A DNA stretch of 64,000 nucleotides, from the NCBI RefSeq assembly GCF_044582145.1, contig NZ_JBDODO010000008.1. One strand, 5' to 3'. This stretch comes from Guyparkeria sp016278265. GTDB lineage: Bacteria > Pseudomonadota > Gammaproteobacteria > Halothiobacillales > Halothiobacillaceae. Positions within the stretch are counted from its first letter, which is position 1. The number at the start of each line of letters is the position of its first letter. The notes beneath the pieces were generated by a model that saw only the letters and a list, made by a program, of their open reading frames with translations, had not been told where the DNA came from and made no database searches. A program made the position numbers and the translations under genes. Below, piece by piece: positions 40,845 to 50,542 of this stretch.

Positions 40845-41971
40845 TGACCGATACCCGTTTCGACAACCTGATCCCCCCGGCCCCGGCCGATGCCCCGCGC
40901 ATCATGGTGGGCATGTCCGGCGGCGTGGATTCCTCGGTGGCCGCCTTGCTCCTCAAACAGGCCGGCTATCGCGTCGAGGGCCTGTTCATGAAGAACTGGG
41001 AGGGTGACGACGACGAGGATTTCTGCGCCGCCAAGGACGACATGCTCGATGCCATGGCCGTGGCCGACAAGCTCGGCATCGAGTTCCATTTCGTCAATTT
41101 CGCCGGCGAGTACTGGGACCGCGTCTTCGAACACTTCCTGGCCGAATACCAGGCCGGGCGCACGCCCAACCCGGACATCCTCTGCAACCGCGAGATCAAG
41201 TTCCGCGCCTTTCTCGACCATGCCCGGGCGCTGGGGGCGGATGCGATCGCCACGGGTCACTATGTACGACGGCTCGATGACGAGACCGGCGTGCACCTGG
41301 CCCGGGGCGTGGATGCCAACAAGGACCAGAGCTATTTCCTGCACGCATTGACGCGCGAGCAGGTGGGCGCGGCCTATTTCCCGGTCGGTGAGCTGGAAAA
41401 GCCGCGGGTGCGTGAGATCGCCGCTGCCCACGATCTGATCACGGCCGACAAGAAGGACTCGACCGGCATCTGTTTCATCGGCGAGCGCCGATTTGCCGAT
41501 TTCCTCAAGACCTACCTGCCCGCCCAGCCGGGCCCGATCGAGACCCTCGAGGGCGAACGGCTAGGCACCCACCAGGGTCTGATGTACCACACCATCGGCC
41601 AGCGCCAGGGGTTGGGTATCGGCGGCACGAAGACCCATGGCGATGCGCCGTGGTACGTGGTGGGCAAGGATCTCGAGACCAATACGCTGCTGGTCGCCCA
41701 GGGGAAGAACCACCCGGCCCTGTTCGCCGACCGGCTGGAGGCCGAGCAGGTCCACTGGATCGAGCCGCCGCCGACCGACCGGCCACTGACCGCCAAGATC
41801 CGCTATCGGCAACCCGACCAGGCGGTCAGCATCGAACAGACGGGCGATCGCCTGATCGCCACGTTCGCCGAGCCGCAACGCGCCATCACCCCCGGCCAAT
41901 CGGTGGTGTTCTATGATGGTTCCATCTGCCTGGGCGGTGCGGTGATTACCCGCGCCCTGCCCCGGGACTGA
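40844..41971 (+). CDS. mnmA: tRNA-specific 2-thiouridylase
   Basis: This 375-residue enzyme puts sulfur on U34 of tRNA-Lys, -Glu and -Gln. The PP-loop MVGMSGGVDSSVAALLL binds ATP. The catalytic cysteine is in TPNPDILCNREIKF, and the persulfide-accepting cysteine in DSTGICFIGERRF. The C-terminal domain contains HTIGQRQGLGIGG. ATG at 40844 overlaps the nudJ stop by one base; the TTG at 40841 is not needed. It is followed 26 bases later by hflD, a very widespread pairing. All active-site residues are present. Confidence 0.97.
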   Translation: MTDTRFDNLIPPAPADAPRIMVGMSGGVDSSVAALLLKQAGYRVEGLFMKNWEGDDDEDFCAAKDDMLDAMAVADKLGIEFHFVNFAGEYWDRVFEHFLAEYQAGRTPNPDILCNREIKFRAFLDHARALGADAIATGHYVRRLDDETGVHLARGVDANKDQSYFLHALTREQVGAAYFPVGELEKPRVREIAAAHDLITADKKDSTGICFIGERRFADFLKTYLPAQPGPIETLEGERLGTHQGLMYHTIGQRQGLGIGGTKTHGDAPWYVVGKDLETNTLLVAQGKNHPALFADRLEAEQVHWIEPPPTDRPLTAKIRYRQPDQAVSIEQTGDRLIATFAEPQRAITPGQSVVFYDGSICLGGAVITRALPRD

Positions 41972-41997
41972 TTATCAATTCAACCGATGCGGGACGC

Positions 41998-42624
41998 ATG
42001 CCACAAGATACCGACGACCAATTGATCGCCATGGCCGGCATGACCCAGGCCGTCCAGTTGATCCAGACGCTCGCCTACGAGGGCCGCGTCGCCGATCAGC
42101 AGGCATTCGACGCCTCCATCGGCTCGCTGTTCGCCTTCGACGCGCCCGACACGGCCAGCATCTACGGCGGCGTGCCCGGTGTGCGATTTGGCATGACGCG
42201 TCTGACCGAGATGCTAGCCGGCAAGTCGCGCGCGCCGCGTGATCTCGAGCTGACCCGCTACCTAGTCACCCTGTTTGCCATGACCAAGGCCTTTCGCCGC
42301 GATGACGAAATGGCCGGCAAGGTGTTCAGCCGGCTTGAAGAACTCAAGCCGGCCTTCGACCAGCACGGTGCCGACAGTGGCCTGATGGCCGATCTCAACA
42401 ACCTCTACCGCAGCACCCTGAGCAACCTGCCACAGAAATTCGTCATCAACGGCGAAAAGCATCATCTCGAGGACATGGCCATCTCCGCGTCGGTGCGCGC
42501 CCTGCTGCTCGCCGGCGTGCGGGCCACCATCCTGTTCGACCAGGTGGGTGGCCGGCGTTGGCGCCTGCTGTTCATGCGGGGCAAGTACCTGGCCCGTGCC
42601 GAGGAAATGGTTCGACGTCTCTGA
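41998..42624 (+). CDS. hflD: High frequency lysogenization protein HflD homologue
   Basis: This 208-residue helical protein of the HflD/DUF489 family has MAGMTQAVQLIQTLAYEGR near the N-terminus, LTRYLVTLFAM in the middle and IRASVRALLLAGVRATILFDQVGG-like segments at the C-terminus. In E. coli HflD is membrane-associated and binds lambda CII; its housekeeping role is unclear. The call rests on sequence and on the conserved mnmA-hflD order. E. coli hflD is followed by purB, but here a Pfam10136 membrane protein gene follows 29 bases later. No phage genes are near. Confidence 0.92.
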   Translation: MPQDTDDQLIAMAGMTQAVQLIQTLAYEGRVADQQAFDASIGSLFAFDAPDTASIYGGVPGVRFGMTRLTEMLAGKSRAPRDLELTRYLVTLFAMTKAFRRDDEMAGKVFSRLEELKPAFDQHGADSGLMADLNNLYRSTLSNLPQKFVINGEKHHLEDMAISASVRALLLAGVRATILFDQVGGRRWRLLFMRGKYLARAEEMVRRL

Positions 42625-42653
42625 ACAATCCGCCTTCCTGACAGGATCATCCC

Positions 42654-44732
42654 ATGCCCCAGCAGCTGCTCCGGACGCTCACCGAACGCCATGCAGACGA
42701 TCCGGTCGGCACCCTGGTCGCCCTGGTGGACTGGCTGCGTCCCGGTTCGGACGAGGATGCCTCGGCGGCCATCGAGCGCATCGAGCAACTGCAGGCGGCG
42801 CTCGAGGCAGACGGCACCGTGCAGGCCGCCCTTCATGAGCGCCTCGGGGACTGGCTCGACCAGGCGCGCTTTTTTCAGATCCTGGCCGGACTGGGCCTGT
42901 TCTCGCGGCGTGGCTTTTTGCGGGAACTGGGGCAGCGGGTCTACGAGCGCCTGAACCCCGCGCCGGCCGACCCGATGAGCGTGCGTGACGTATTCTACCT
43001 CGCGTTCCACGAGGCCGATGACCCCGAGTGGGTGGCACAGGTGCCGCCCGCCTGCTGGCAGCGGCTGATGCGGACACTCTGGCCGTGGTCACCTGACGAG
43101 GCGGGCCAGAGAGGCAGGGACCGGCTGACCCGCGAGACCCTCTACGCCGTCGAGATGCTGGCCATCTGGATCGCGGCCGAGGAATTCGAGCCCGACATCC
43201 TGCGCCTCGACCCGAGCATGGCCACCCGCGATTCGAGTTTCATCGGGCTGCAGCGAGAGGTGGGCGCGTACGTGCGTGACTATGTCGGCTGGATGGACGG
43301 CAAGCTCGAGGACTTCCACGACGACGCCCACATCCGCGTGTTGCTCGAACAATGCAGCGAGGAGGTCGAGCGCCTGCACCGGCGAGCGGTCACGCGGGGC
43401 ACCAGCATCTCGTTGACCCATCTACTGGAACGACTCGGCCAGACCATCACCCGGATCGAACGACTGCTCGACATCCTCGATCCCAAGGCATGCGAGCAGT
43501 GCAACGACCGAGCGGCCGCCCTGTTTACCGAACTGGTCGAGGCGAGCTCCGAACGTCACGGCATCCGCCCGCTGATCCGCCGCAGCGTGCGCCAACTGGC
43601 GCGCAGCGTCACCGAAAACGCCAGTGACAAGGGCGAACACTACATCGCTGGCGACCGCCCCGCCTATTTCCGCATGCTGGCCTCGGGACTGGCCGGCGGC
43701 CTGGTCATCGCCGTCATGGCCCTGCTCAAGATCCACCTCCTCGAGAGCGGCTTTGAGCGCCTGCCCGAAACCGTGCTCGTCAGTCTCAATTACGGGCTGG
43801 GTTTCGTCCTGATCCACATCCTGCACGGCACGGTGGCCACCAAGCAGCCGGCGATGACGGCCGCGAGCATCGCCGAACAGGTCGAGCTGGGCGAACACGG
43901 CCGAGCAAACCCACGCAAGCTCGCCGATCTCCTGCTGCGCGTGGGACGCACCCAGTTCGTCGCCATCGCCGGCAACGTCATCGCCGCTCTCTCGCTCGCC
44001 TTCCTGATCGCCTGGTTTTGGCAGCAGCAGGCGGGCAGCTCGCTGATCACCCCCGAACGGGCGGACTACATCCTCGAGGGCATCAACCCCGTGACCGGGC
44101 TGGCCCTGTTCTATGCCGCCATTGCCGGCGTCTGGCTGTTCCTGTCGGGCCTGATCGCGGGGTTCTTCGACAACCGTGCGGCGTACCTGGGCCTTGAGGC
44201 GCGATTGCGCGAGCACCCGCTGTTGCAACGGTTGCTGCCGCAAGGCGCCCGCCATCGTCTGGCGGCCTACATCGATGGCCATTACGGCGCCCTGATCAGC
44301 AACTTCGCCTTCGGCGTCATGCTCGGCACCACGGGTTACGTGGGATACCTGCTCGGCCTGCCACTCGACATCCGCCACGTCGCCTTCTCCTCGGCGGATC
44401 TGGGCTACGCGATGTCCTATGAGTTCGCCGGGCCGCTGATGTTCGCTCTGATGCTGGGCTTCGTGCTGCTGATTGGCGCGGTCAACCTCACGGTGAGCTT
44501 CGCCCTCGCTCTCAACGTCGCCCTGAGGGCGCGCGGCACCCGCATCGCCCGCCCACGCAACCTGGCGCGGGCGTACTGGCAACTGATCCGTGAGCGCCCG
44601 GCAAGCCTGGTCTATCCACCCACCGGGGCGCATGACGAACACCCGGACGCGGCGTCCGAGAACACCGAAACCGAGCCCCCTACCCAAGACAAGCCCAACG
44701 ATCCATCGACAAAACACCACCCACCCAGTTAA
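42654..44732 (+). CDS. Pfam10136 (SpecificRecomb) large inner-membrane protein
   Basis: This 692-residue protein has a helical cytoplasmic N-terminal half (residues 1-335). A membrane half follows, with helices around 341-362 (MLASGLAGGLVIAVMALL), 374-394, 438-460, 478-500, 540-565 and 595-620. It has GFFDNRAAYLGLEARLREHPLL between helices. This matches the family labelled site-specific recombinase (Gcr type), named from an old observation. The sequence has no tyrosine or serine recombinase residues, and its true role is unknown. ATG at 42654 follows hflD by 29 bases. A strong terminator lies about 110 bases downstream and ends the nudJ-mnmA-hflD transcript. Confidence 0.85.
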   Translation: MPQQLLRTLTERHADDPVGTLVALVDWLRPGSDEDASAAIERIEQLQAALEADGTVQAALHERLGDWLDQARFFQILAGLGLFSRRGFLRELGQRVYERLNPAPADPMSVRDVFYLAFHEADDPEWVAQVPPACWQRLMRTLWPWSPDEAGQRGRDRLTRETLYAVEMLAIWIAAEEFEPDILRLDPSMATRDSSFIGLQREVGAYVRDYVGWMDGKLEDFHDDAHIRVLLEQCSEEVERLHRRAVTRGTSISLTHLLERLGQTITRIERLLDILDPKACEQCNDRAAALFTELVEASSERHGIRPLIRRSVRQLARSVTENASDKGEHYIAGDRPAYFRMLASGLAGGLVIAVMALLKIHLLESGFERLPETVLVSLNYGLGFVLIHILHGTVATKQPAMTAASIAEQVELGEHGRANPRKLADLLLRVGRTQFVAIAGNVIAALSLAFLIAWFWQQQAGSSLITPERADYILEGINPVTGLALFYAAIAGVWLFLSGLIAGFFDNRAAYLGLEARLREHPLLQRLLPQGARHRLAAYIDGHYGALISNFAFGVMLGTTGYVGYLLGLPLDIRHVAFSSADLGYAMSYEFAGPLMFALMLGFVLLIGAVNLTVSFALALNVALRARGTRIARPRNLARAYWQLIRERPASLVYPPTGAHDEHPDAASENTETEPPTQDKPNDPSTKHHPPS

Positions 44733-44842
44733 GTGATGTCCAGCAGGAAACAGCCCTTCCCCCTAGGCAAAGGGCAGGGGCGAAGACCGGGCAGCCCCCC
44801 CCCTCAGATCGTCGCGGCAACGCGACAGACGAAACCGACAAG

Positions 44843-44883
44843 AAAAAACCGCCAGTGAGCCTTGCTCGACTGGCGGTTTTTTT
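44843..44883. terminator. Bidirectional intrinsic terminator
   Basis: AAAAAACCGCCAG pairs with CTGGCGGTTTTTT around a 14-base loop, with an A-run before and a T-run of seven after. It serves the + strand unit ending at 44732 and the minus-strand nuo operon ending at 44912. Confidence 0.93.
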
Positions 44884-44911
44884 GAAGAAAAGCCCGCGGG
44901 CTAGTTCGCTG

Positions 44912-45229
44912 TCAGACCTGCAGGTATTTCCGCAACTGGTACTGCCAGATAAAGCCGATCACCGAGAAGACGGCGAAGATGCAGGCGGATACCGCCCAGA
45001 ACTCCCAGCCCTTGGGCTCAATGCCACCGATCGAGTATTCGAGGTAGAGGCCCGTGCCGATACCGATGACGAAATAAACCAGCCATTCGACGATCCGCCA
45101 CCAGAACGATTTCTGACGACCCGGCTCGGCCACCGGAATCACCAGGAACAGGCGTTGGTTGATGAACGGCAGGTTCGCCAGGGCGAACAGGCCGATCAGG
45201 TAGCTCGCGATAATCCAGTCGGCGATCAT
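44912..45229 (-). CDS. DUF2818 family membrane protein
   Basis: This 105-residue protein has an N-terminal helix (IIASYLIGLFALANLPFINQ), a second near residues 49-64 (LVYFVIGIGTGLYLEY) and a third at 77-95 (FWAVSACIFAVFSVIGFIWQ). The pattern, size and position directly after nuoN are typical of DUF2818, a family often found at the end of nuo operons. It may help complex I assembly or simply be carried along; no function is known. It lies 37 bases after nuoN on the same strand and before the terminator. Confidence 0.85.
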   Translation of the reverse strand: MIADWIIASYLIGLFALANLPFINQRLFLVIPVAEPGRQKSFWWRIVEWLVYFVIGIGTGLYLEYSIGGIEPKGWEFWAVSACIFAVFSVIGFIWQYQLRKYLQV

Positions 45230-45266
45230 GAAGGCCTCGTTTCGGTGGCTTGGTGAGAGTGTCGGA

Positions 45267-46703
45267 CTAAAGTCCGAAGGCGCCGGCGGTCAGTGTGGTC
45301 AGGCCGGTCGGGTACAGGCCGAAGATCAGCATCGAGGCACCACTGAGGACCAGCACGCCGCGCACGTTGACATCCGCCTGGATGGGGCTGGTGTCCTCCG
45401 GCTGGTCGAAATAGACCATCTTGACCGCGCGCAGGTAGTAGAACGCACCGATTACCGCCGTGACCACGGCGAAGGTGGCGAGCCACCACAGCCCGACCCC
45501 GACGATCGATTGCAGCACGGCCAGCTTCGCCCAGAAGCCGAAGGTGAACGGGATGCCGGCCATCGAGAACATCAGCAGCAGGAAGACGAATGCCATCACC
45601 GGGCTGCGATCGTTCAGCCCCTTGAGGTCATCCATGCTCTCGGCCTCAAAGCCCTGGCGTGCCAGCAGCAGGATGATGCCGAAGCCACCGATGGTCATCA
45701 CCGCATAGGCGATGGTATAGAACAACGCAGCGGCGTACCCCTCGTTGGTGCCGGCCAGCACGCCCAGCAGGATGAAACCGACGTGGCCGATGGTCGAGTA
45801 GGTCAGCATCCGCTTGAAGCTGGTCTGCGCAATGGCGACCACGTTGCCGATCGCCATCGACAGCATCGCCACCACGATCAGCATCGGCTGCCAGTCGGCG
45901 AACAACGGCCCCATGCCATCGACCAACAGGCGCATCACCAGGGCGAGCGCGGCGACCTTCGGTGCGGCGGCGAGGAACAGCGTCACGGCCGTGGGCGCGC
46001 CCTCGTAGACATCGGGCAGCCACATGTGGAACGGGGCGATACCCATCTTGAATACGGCACCGACCACGATCAGCACCAATGCGGCCTTGAGTGCCAACGA
46101 GTCCTCGCCGCCGGCGACCGACTCGGCGATCGCGGTCAGGGTCAGGTCCCCAGTCACGCCGTAGAGCAGCGACATGCCGTAGAGCAGGATGCCCGAGGCC
46201 AGCGCGCCGAGCACGAAGTACTTCATCGCGGCCTCGGAGGCGCGGCCGTCGTCGCGCTTGAAGGCGGTCATGGCATACAAGGCCAGCGACATCAGCTCGA
46301 GACCGAGGTAGAGCAACAACAGGTGATTCGACGAGATGGTGATCATCATCCCCAGCACGCCGAACAGGCCGAGCATGTAGTACTCGCCCTTGTCGATGCC
46401 GCGCTGGCGCAGGTAGGTGCGCGAGATGACGAATACCGCCGCGACCAGCACGTAGACCACCAGCTTCATCAGATCGGCCATGGGATCGTTGACCACCATG
46501 TCGCCGAAGCTCATGCGCACATGGTCATCCATCTGCACCAACGTGATCACGAACAGGGCGACCAGGGTGAGGATGGAGAGCACGAAGCTCACCGTCGGCC
46601 CGCGCTTGGGCAGGAACGGATCGACGAGCAGGATCAGGCACGCCATCGCCGCGAGGACGATTTCGGGAAGGACCGGTTGCAGGTTCAGTGAGGCGAGTGT
46701 CAT
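45267..46703 (-). CDS. nuoN: NADH-quinone oxidoreductase subunit N
   Basis: This 478-residue antiporter-like membrane subunit of complex I has about 14 helices. Family segments include LYLGLELMSLALYAMTAF, the RASEAAMKYFVLGALASGILLYG stretch with its conserved lysine, FKMGIAPFHMWLPDVYEGAP and AQTSFKRMLTYSTIGHVGFILLG. It forms one of the three proton channels in the membrane arm. It is the last nuo gene, 10 bases after nuoM. The length is normal and nothing unusual is seen. Confidence 0.97.
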   Translation of the reverse strand: MTLASLNLQPVLPEIVLAAMACLILLVDPFLPKRGPTVSFVLSILTLVALFVITLVQMDDHVRMSFGDMVVNDPMADLMKLVVYVLVAAVFVISRTYLRQRGIDKGEYYMLGLFGVLGMMITISSNHLLLLYLGLELMSLALYAMTAFKRDDGRASEAAMKYFVLGALASGILLYGMSLLYGVTGDLTLTAIAESVAGGEDSLALKAALVLIVVGAVFKMGIAPFHMWLPDVYEGAPTAVTLFLAAAPKVAALALVMRLLVDGMGPLFADWQPMLIVVAMLSMAIGNVVAIAQTSFKRMLTYSTIGHVGFILLGVLAGTNEGYAAALFYTIAYAVMTIGGFGIILLLARQGFEAESMDDLKGLNDRSPVMAFVFLLLMFSMAGIPFTFGFWAKLAVLQSIVGVGLWWLATFAVVTAVIGAFYYLRAVKMVYFDQPEDTSPIQADVNVRGVLVLSGASMLIFGLYPTGLTTLTAGAFGL

Positions 46704-46713
46704 AGGGAACGTC

Positions 46714-48234
46714 TTACAACTTGGTGGTCAGCGCCTGTTGCGCCAGGTTCTCGATCGAGGCGTGCATGACCTCGACCAGCGGGTTCGGCCAGACGCCGAT
46801 CAGCACGATCAGGAGTGCGAGCACGCCCAGTATCCAGGCCTCGCGGAAGTTCAGGTCTTGAAGCGTCTTGACGCCCTCGTTCTTGACCTCGCCGAAGATC
46901 ACGCGCTTGACCATCCACAGGGTGTAGGCCGCACCGATGATCAGGGTGAGAGCCGCGGCGAACGCAATCCAGAAGTTCGCCTTGAACGCCGCGAGGATGA
47001 CCATGAACTCGCCGACGAAGCCCGAGGTGCCCGGCAGGCCGACGTTGGCCATCGCGAACAAGACCACCAGCGCGCCGAACCACGGCATCGTGTTGACCAC
47101 CCCGCCATAGGCCGAGATGTCACGGCTGTGCAGCCGGTCGTAGAGCACGCCGATCGAGAGGAACATCGCCGCGGAGATCAGGCCATGGGAGATCATCTGC
47201 ACCATCGCGCCCTCGAGCGCCAGGGTCACGCCACTGGCCGAGGTGTTGTCCGGATTGGCAACGATCATGTAGATCAAGAACAGGCCGAGGGTGACAAAGC
47301 CCATGTGCGAGATCGACGAGTAGGCGACCAGTTTCTTCATGTCCGACTGGACCATTGCCACCAGGCCGATGTAGACGATCGCGATCAGCGACAGCGCGAT
47401 CACCAGCCAGTCGAGCGTCGCCGCGGCGTCCGGCGTCATTGGCAGCGAGAAGCGCAGAAAGCCGTAACCACCGATCTTGAGCATGATCGCCGCCAGGATG
47501 ACCGAGCCGCCGGTGGGCGCCTCGACGTGCGCATCCGGCAACCAGGTGTGCACCGGCCACATGGGGATCTTGACCGCGAAGGCGATCAGGAAGGCCAGGA
47601 AGATCAGGATCTGCTCGGTCAGGGTCAGCGGCAAGTCGTGCAGCACGGGAATGGCGAAGCTGCCGGCCTGGAAGTACATGTAAATCAGCGCGACCAGCAT
47701 GAACACCGAGCCGAGGAAGGTGTACAGGAAGAACTTGATCGTGGCGTAGACGCGCTGCGGGCCGCCCCAGATACCGATGATGATGAACATCGGGATCAGC
47801 ATGCCTTCGAAGAAGAAGTAGAAGACGATGGCATCCATCGCGGCGAAGGTGCCGTTCATCATGCCTTCCATGATCAGGAAGGCGGCTAGGTACTGGTGCG
47901 CCTTGTCCTTGATCACTTCCCAGGCAGCGACCACCACCAGGATGGTGGTGAAGGTCGTCAGCACGATCAGCGGCATGGAGATGCCGTCGACGCCCAGCGC
48001 ATAGTTGATGCCGAAGGCCGGGATCCACGGCAGATGCTCGACGAATTGCATCGCGGCGGTCTGCGTGTTGAATCCGACGATCAGGCCGAGGCTGATCACG
48101 AAGACCACGACGGAGACGATCAGCGCGAACCAGCGCGCCGAGGCGGCACGCCGTTCGCCGAACAGCATGACGGCAAGGCCTGCCGCGATCGGCAACCAGA
48201 CGAGCAGGCTCAGTATGGGCCAGGAGGTCAGCAT
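46714..48234 (-). CDS. nuoM: NADH-quinone oxidoreductase subunit M
   Basis: This 506-residue antiporter-like subunit carries YALGVDGISMPLIVLTTF, the conserved Glu and Lys region MFIIIGIWGGPQRVYATIKFFLYT, FAVKIPMWPVHTWLPDAHVEAP and DMKKLVAYSSISHMGFV. These are diagnostic of NuoM and form a proton pathway in the membrane arm. The start ATG at 48234 lies 36 bases after nuoL. The length fits the family. Confidence 0.97.
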   Translation of the reverse strand: MLTSWPILSLLVWLPIAAGLAVMLFGERRAASARWFALIVSVVVFVISLGLIVGFNTQTAAMQFVEHLPWIPAFGINYALGVDGISMPLIVLTTFTTILVVVAAWEVIKDKAHQYLAAFLIMEGMMNGTFAAMDAIVFYFFFEGMLIPMFIIIGIWGGPQRVYATIKFFLYTFLGSVFMLVALIYMYFQAGSFAIPVLHDLPLTLTEQILIFLAFLIAFAVKIPMWPVHTWLPDAHVEAPTGGSVILAAIMLKIGGYGFLRFSLPMTPDAAATLDWLVIALSLIAIVYIGLVAMVQSDMKKLVAYSSISHMGFVTLGLFLIYMIVANPDNTSASGVTLALEGAMVQMISHGLISAAMFLSIGVLYDRLHSRDISAYGGVVNTMPWFGALVVLFAMANVGLPGTSGFVGEFMVILAAFKANFWIAFAAALTLIIGAAYTLWMVKRVIFGEVKNEGVKTLQDLNFREAWILGVLALLIVLIGVWPNPLVEVMHASIENLAQQALTTKL

Positions 48235-48270
48235 CGAACCGTTTTCCTTCGCTTGTTATCGGTTTGGGCG

Positions 48271-50232
48271 TTACGCGCCAATGAACACGATCCAGGTCAT
48301 CAGGCCGATCAGGCCAAGGATCATGACGAACGCGTAGTGGTAGAGGTAGCCGGTCTGGATCAGGCGCCAGGTGCGGGACATGTAACCCACCAGCGCGGCC
48401 GAGCCATTGACCAGCCAGCCGTCGATCACCCGCAGGTCGGCGCCCTTCCACAGGCCGCGGCCCAGCAAACGCGAGCCGCCGGCGATGACGGTGTTGTTGA
48501 AGCTGTCGAATCCGTAGCCCTCGTCGAGGATACGCTTGGGCCAGGCGAACACGCGGGCGAACAGCGGCGGCAATACCTTCGGCATACCGAGATACATGAT
48601 CGCCGCACCCGCCACGCCGGCCAGCGCCATCCAGACCACCGGCGTGGCCCAGCCGTGGAGGAACATGCCCCAGGCGCCCGTGAACTGGTCTTCCAGCGTC
48701 GCCATCGCGCCGTGGGTCGCCAGTACGCGGATCGAATCATCGAAGTAGGTACCGAACAGCCATGGCTCGACCACCAGGAAGCCGATGATCAGCGACGGCA
48801 CGGCCAACAGCATCAGCGGCACGGTGACCACCTTGGGCGATTCCTTGGCGTGCGAGGCGGTATGGGCATCCATCCGCGACTCGCCGAAGAACACCAGGAA
48901 CAGCATGCGGAAGGTGTAGAACGCGGTCACGAACACGCCGATGAACAGCGCCCAGTAGGCGAACTCGGCCCCAGGTAGCTCGGAGGCGGCCACCGCGTAG
49001 ATGATCGACTCCTTGGAGTAGAACCCGGAGGTGCCGGGGAAGCCGATCAGCGCCAGCGCCCCGATGAAGAAGGTCGCAAAGGTGATCGGCAGCTTCTTCG
49101 CCAACCCGCCCATCTTGCGCATGTCCTGCTCGTGGTGCAGCGCGATGATCACCGAGCCGGCCGCGAGGAACAGCAATGCCTTGAAGAAGGCGTGGGTCAT
49201 CAGGTGGAACAGTGCCGGGCTGTAGGCCGACACGCCCAGCGCGGCGGTCATGAAACCGAGCTGCGAGAGCGTCGAGTAGGCAATCACACGCTTGATATCG
49301 TGCTGGACGATGCCCAGCAGGCCCATGAAGATCGCGGTCACCGCGCCGATCATCAGGATGAACGACAGCGCCGCATCGGAAAGCTCGAACAGCGGCGAGA
49401 AACGCGCCACCATGAAGATGCCAGCGGTCACCATGGTCGCCGCGTGGATCAGTGCCGAGATCGGCGTCGGGCCTTCCATGGAGTCCGGCAGCCACACGTG
49501 CAGCGGCACCTGTGCCGATTTACCCATCGCGCCGATGAACAGCAGGATCGCGATCACGCTGATCAGCGACCATTCGACGCCCGGCCAGTACTCGACCGTG
49601 ATGTCGGCCAGCTCGGGCAGCCGCTCGAATATGGTCGCGTAGTGCAACGAGTCGGTGTACGCCAGGATCGCCGCGATGCCGAGCAGGAACCCGAAATCAC
49701 CCACCCGGTTAACCAGGAAGGCCTTGAGGTTGGCGAAGATCGCCGATTCGCGCTTGTACCAGAAGCCGATCAGCAGATAGGAAACCAGGCCGACCGCTTC
49801 CCAGCCGAAGAACAACTGCAGCAGGTTGTTCGCCATCACCAGCATCAGCATCGAGAAGGTGAACAGCGAGATGTAGCTGAAGAAGCGCTGGTATCCGGGG
49901 TCATCGTGCATGTAGCCGATGGTGTAGATGTGCACCATCAACGAGACGGCGGTCACCACCACCATCATCATCACGGTGAGATTGTCGACCAGGAACCCGA
50001 TATTGAACTCGAACAGATCCGAGGCGATCCAGGTGTAGACGGTCCCGTCGAACGTCGGCAGCCCACCAATGACGTGCATGTAGAAGGCATACAGGGACGC
50101 GGCCAGCGCGATCGCCACGCCGGTGATGGTGACCCAGTGGGCGCCGGACCGACCGATCTGTCGTCCGAACAGGCCCGCGATGATCGAGGCGATCAGCGGG
50201 GCAAGTACGACGGCAAGATAAACCTTTTCCAT
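48271..50232 (-). CDS. nuoL: NADH-quinone oxidoreductase subunit L
   Basis: This 653-residue distal antiporter-like subunit has FNIGFLVDNLTVMMMVVVT, then FFGWEAVGLVSYLLIGFWY and KSAQVPLHVWLPDSMEGPTP. These are followed by IKRVIAYSTLSQLGFM and the long C-terminal transverse helix that runs along the membrane arm. The normal size suggests that the lateral helix is complete. It follows nuoK by 4 bases. It acts in proton pumping at the far end of complex I in the inner membrane. Confidence 0.97.
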   Translation of the reverse strand: MEKVYLAVVLAPLIASIIAGLFGRQIGRSGAHWVTITGVAIALAASLYAFYMHVIGGLPTFDGTVYTWIASDLFEFNIGFLVDNLTVMMMVVVTAVSLMVHIYTIGYMHDDPGYQRFFSYISLFTFSMLMLVMANNLLQLFFGWEAVGLVSYLLIGFWYKRESAIFANLKAFLVNRVGDFGFLLGIAAILAYTDSLHYATIFERLPELADITVEYWPGVEWSLISVIAILLFIGAMGKSAQVPLHVWLPDSMEGPTPISALIHAATMVTAGIFMVARFSPLFELSDAALSFILMIGAVTAIFMGLLGIVQHDIKRVIAYSTLSQLGFMTAALGVSAYSPALFHLMTHAFFKALLFLAAGSVIIALHHEQDMRKMGGLAKKLPITFATFFIGALALIGFPGTSGFYSKESIIYAVAASELPGAEFAYWALFIGVFVTAFYTFRMLFLVFFGESRMDAHTASHAKESPKVVTVPLMLLAVPSLIIGFLVVEPWLFGTYFDDSIRVLATHGAMATLEDQFTGAWGMFLHGWATPVVWMALAGVAGAAIMYLGMPKVLPPLFARVFAWPKRILDEGYGFDSFNNTVIAGGSRLLGRGLWKGADLRVIDGWLVNGSAALVGYMSRTWRLIQTGYLYHYAFVMILGLIGLMTWIVFIGA

Positions 50233-50236
50233 TGAA

Positions 50237-50542
50237 TCAGCCCTTCATCTCGGTCAGGTCTTCGACGTTGATCGTGCGTCGATTGCGGAACAGCGTCACC
50301 AGGATCGCCAGACCGATCGCCGCCTCGGCCGCGGCGACGGTCAGGACGAAGAACACGAACGCCTGGCCATCGATATCGCCGGAGAAGTGCGAGAACGCCA
50401 CGAAGTTCACGTTTACCGCCAGAAGCATCAACTCGATGGCCATCAGCAGCACGAGCACGTTCTTGCGGTTGAGGAAGATGCCGGCGACGCTGATCGAGAA
50501 CAGCAGTCCGCCGAAGATCAGGAACTCGGACAGGCTGATCAT
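50237..50542 (-). CDS. nuoK: NADH-quinone oxidoreductase subunit K
   Basis: This 101-residue subunit has three membrane helices and the two conserved buried glutamates in LVLLMAIELMLLAVNVNFVAF and VLTVAAAEAAIGLAILVTLF. It belongs to the E-channel next to NuoA, J and H. It overlaps nuoJ by 4 bases (ATGA) and ends 4 bases before nuoL. Size and motifs are standard. Confidence 0.97.
   Translation of the reverse strand: MISLSEFLIFGGLLFSISVAGIFLNRKNVLVLLMAIELMLLAVNVNFVAFSHFSGDIDGQAFVFFVLTVAAAEAAIGLAILVTLFRNRRTINVEDLTEMKG

Noticed and set aside
41998..42624. Prophage remnant suggested by the name HflD
   Set aside because: HflD is a chromosomal protein conserved next to mnmA, and no phage genes are nearby.
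42654..44732. Mobile element or integrase because of the family name site-specific recombinase
   Set aside because: The protein is a multi-helix membrane protein without recombinase residues and lies in a core operon; the family name is historical.
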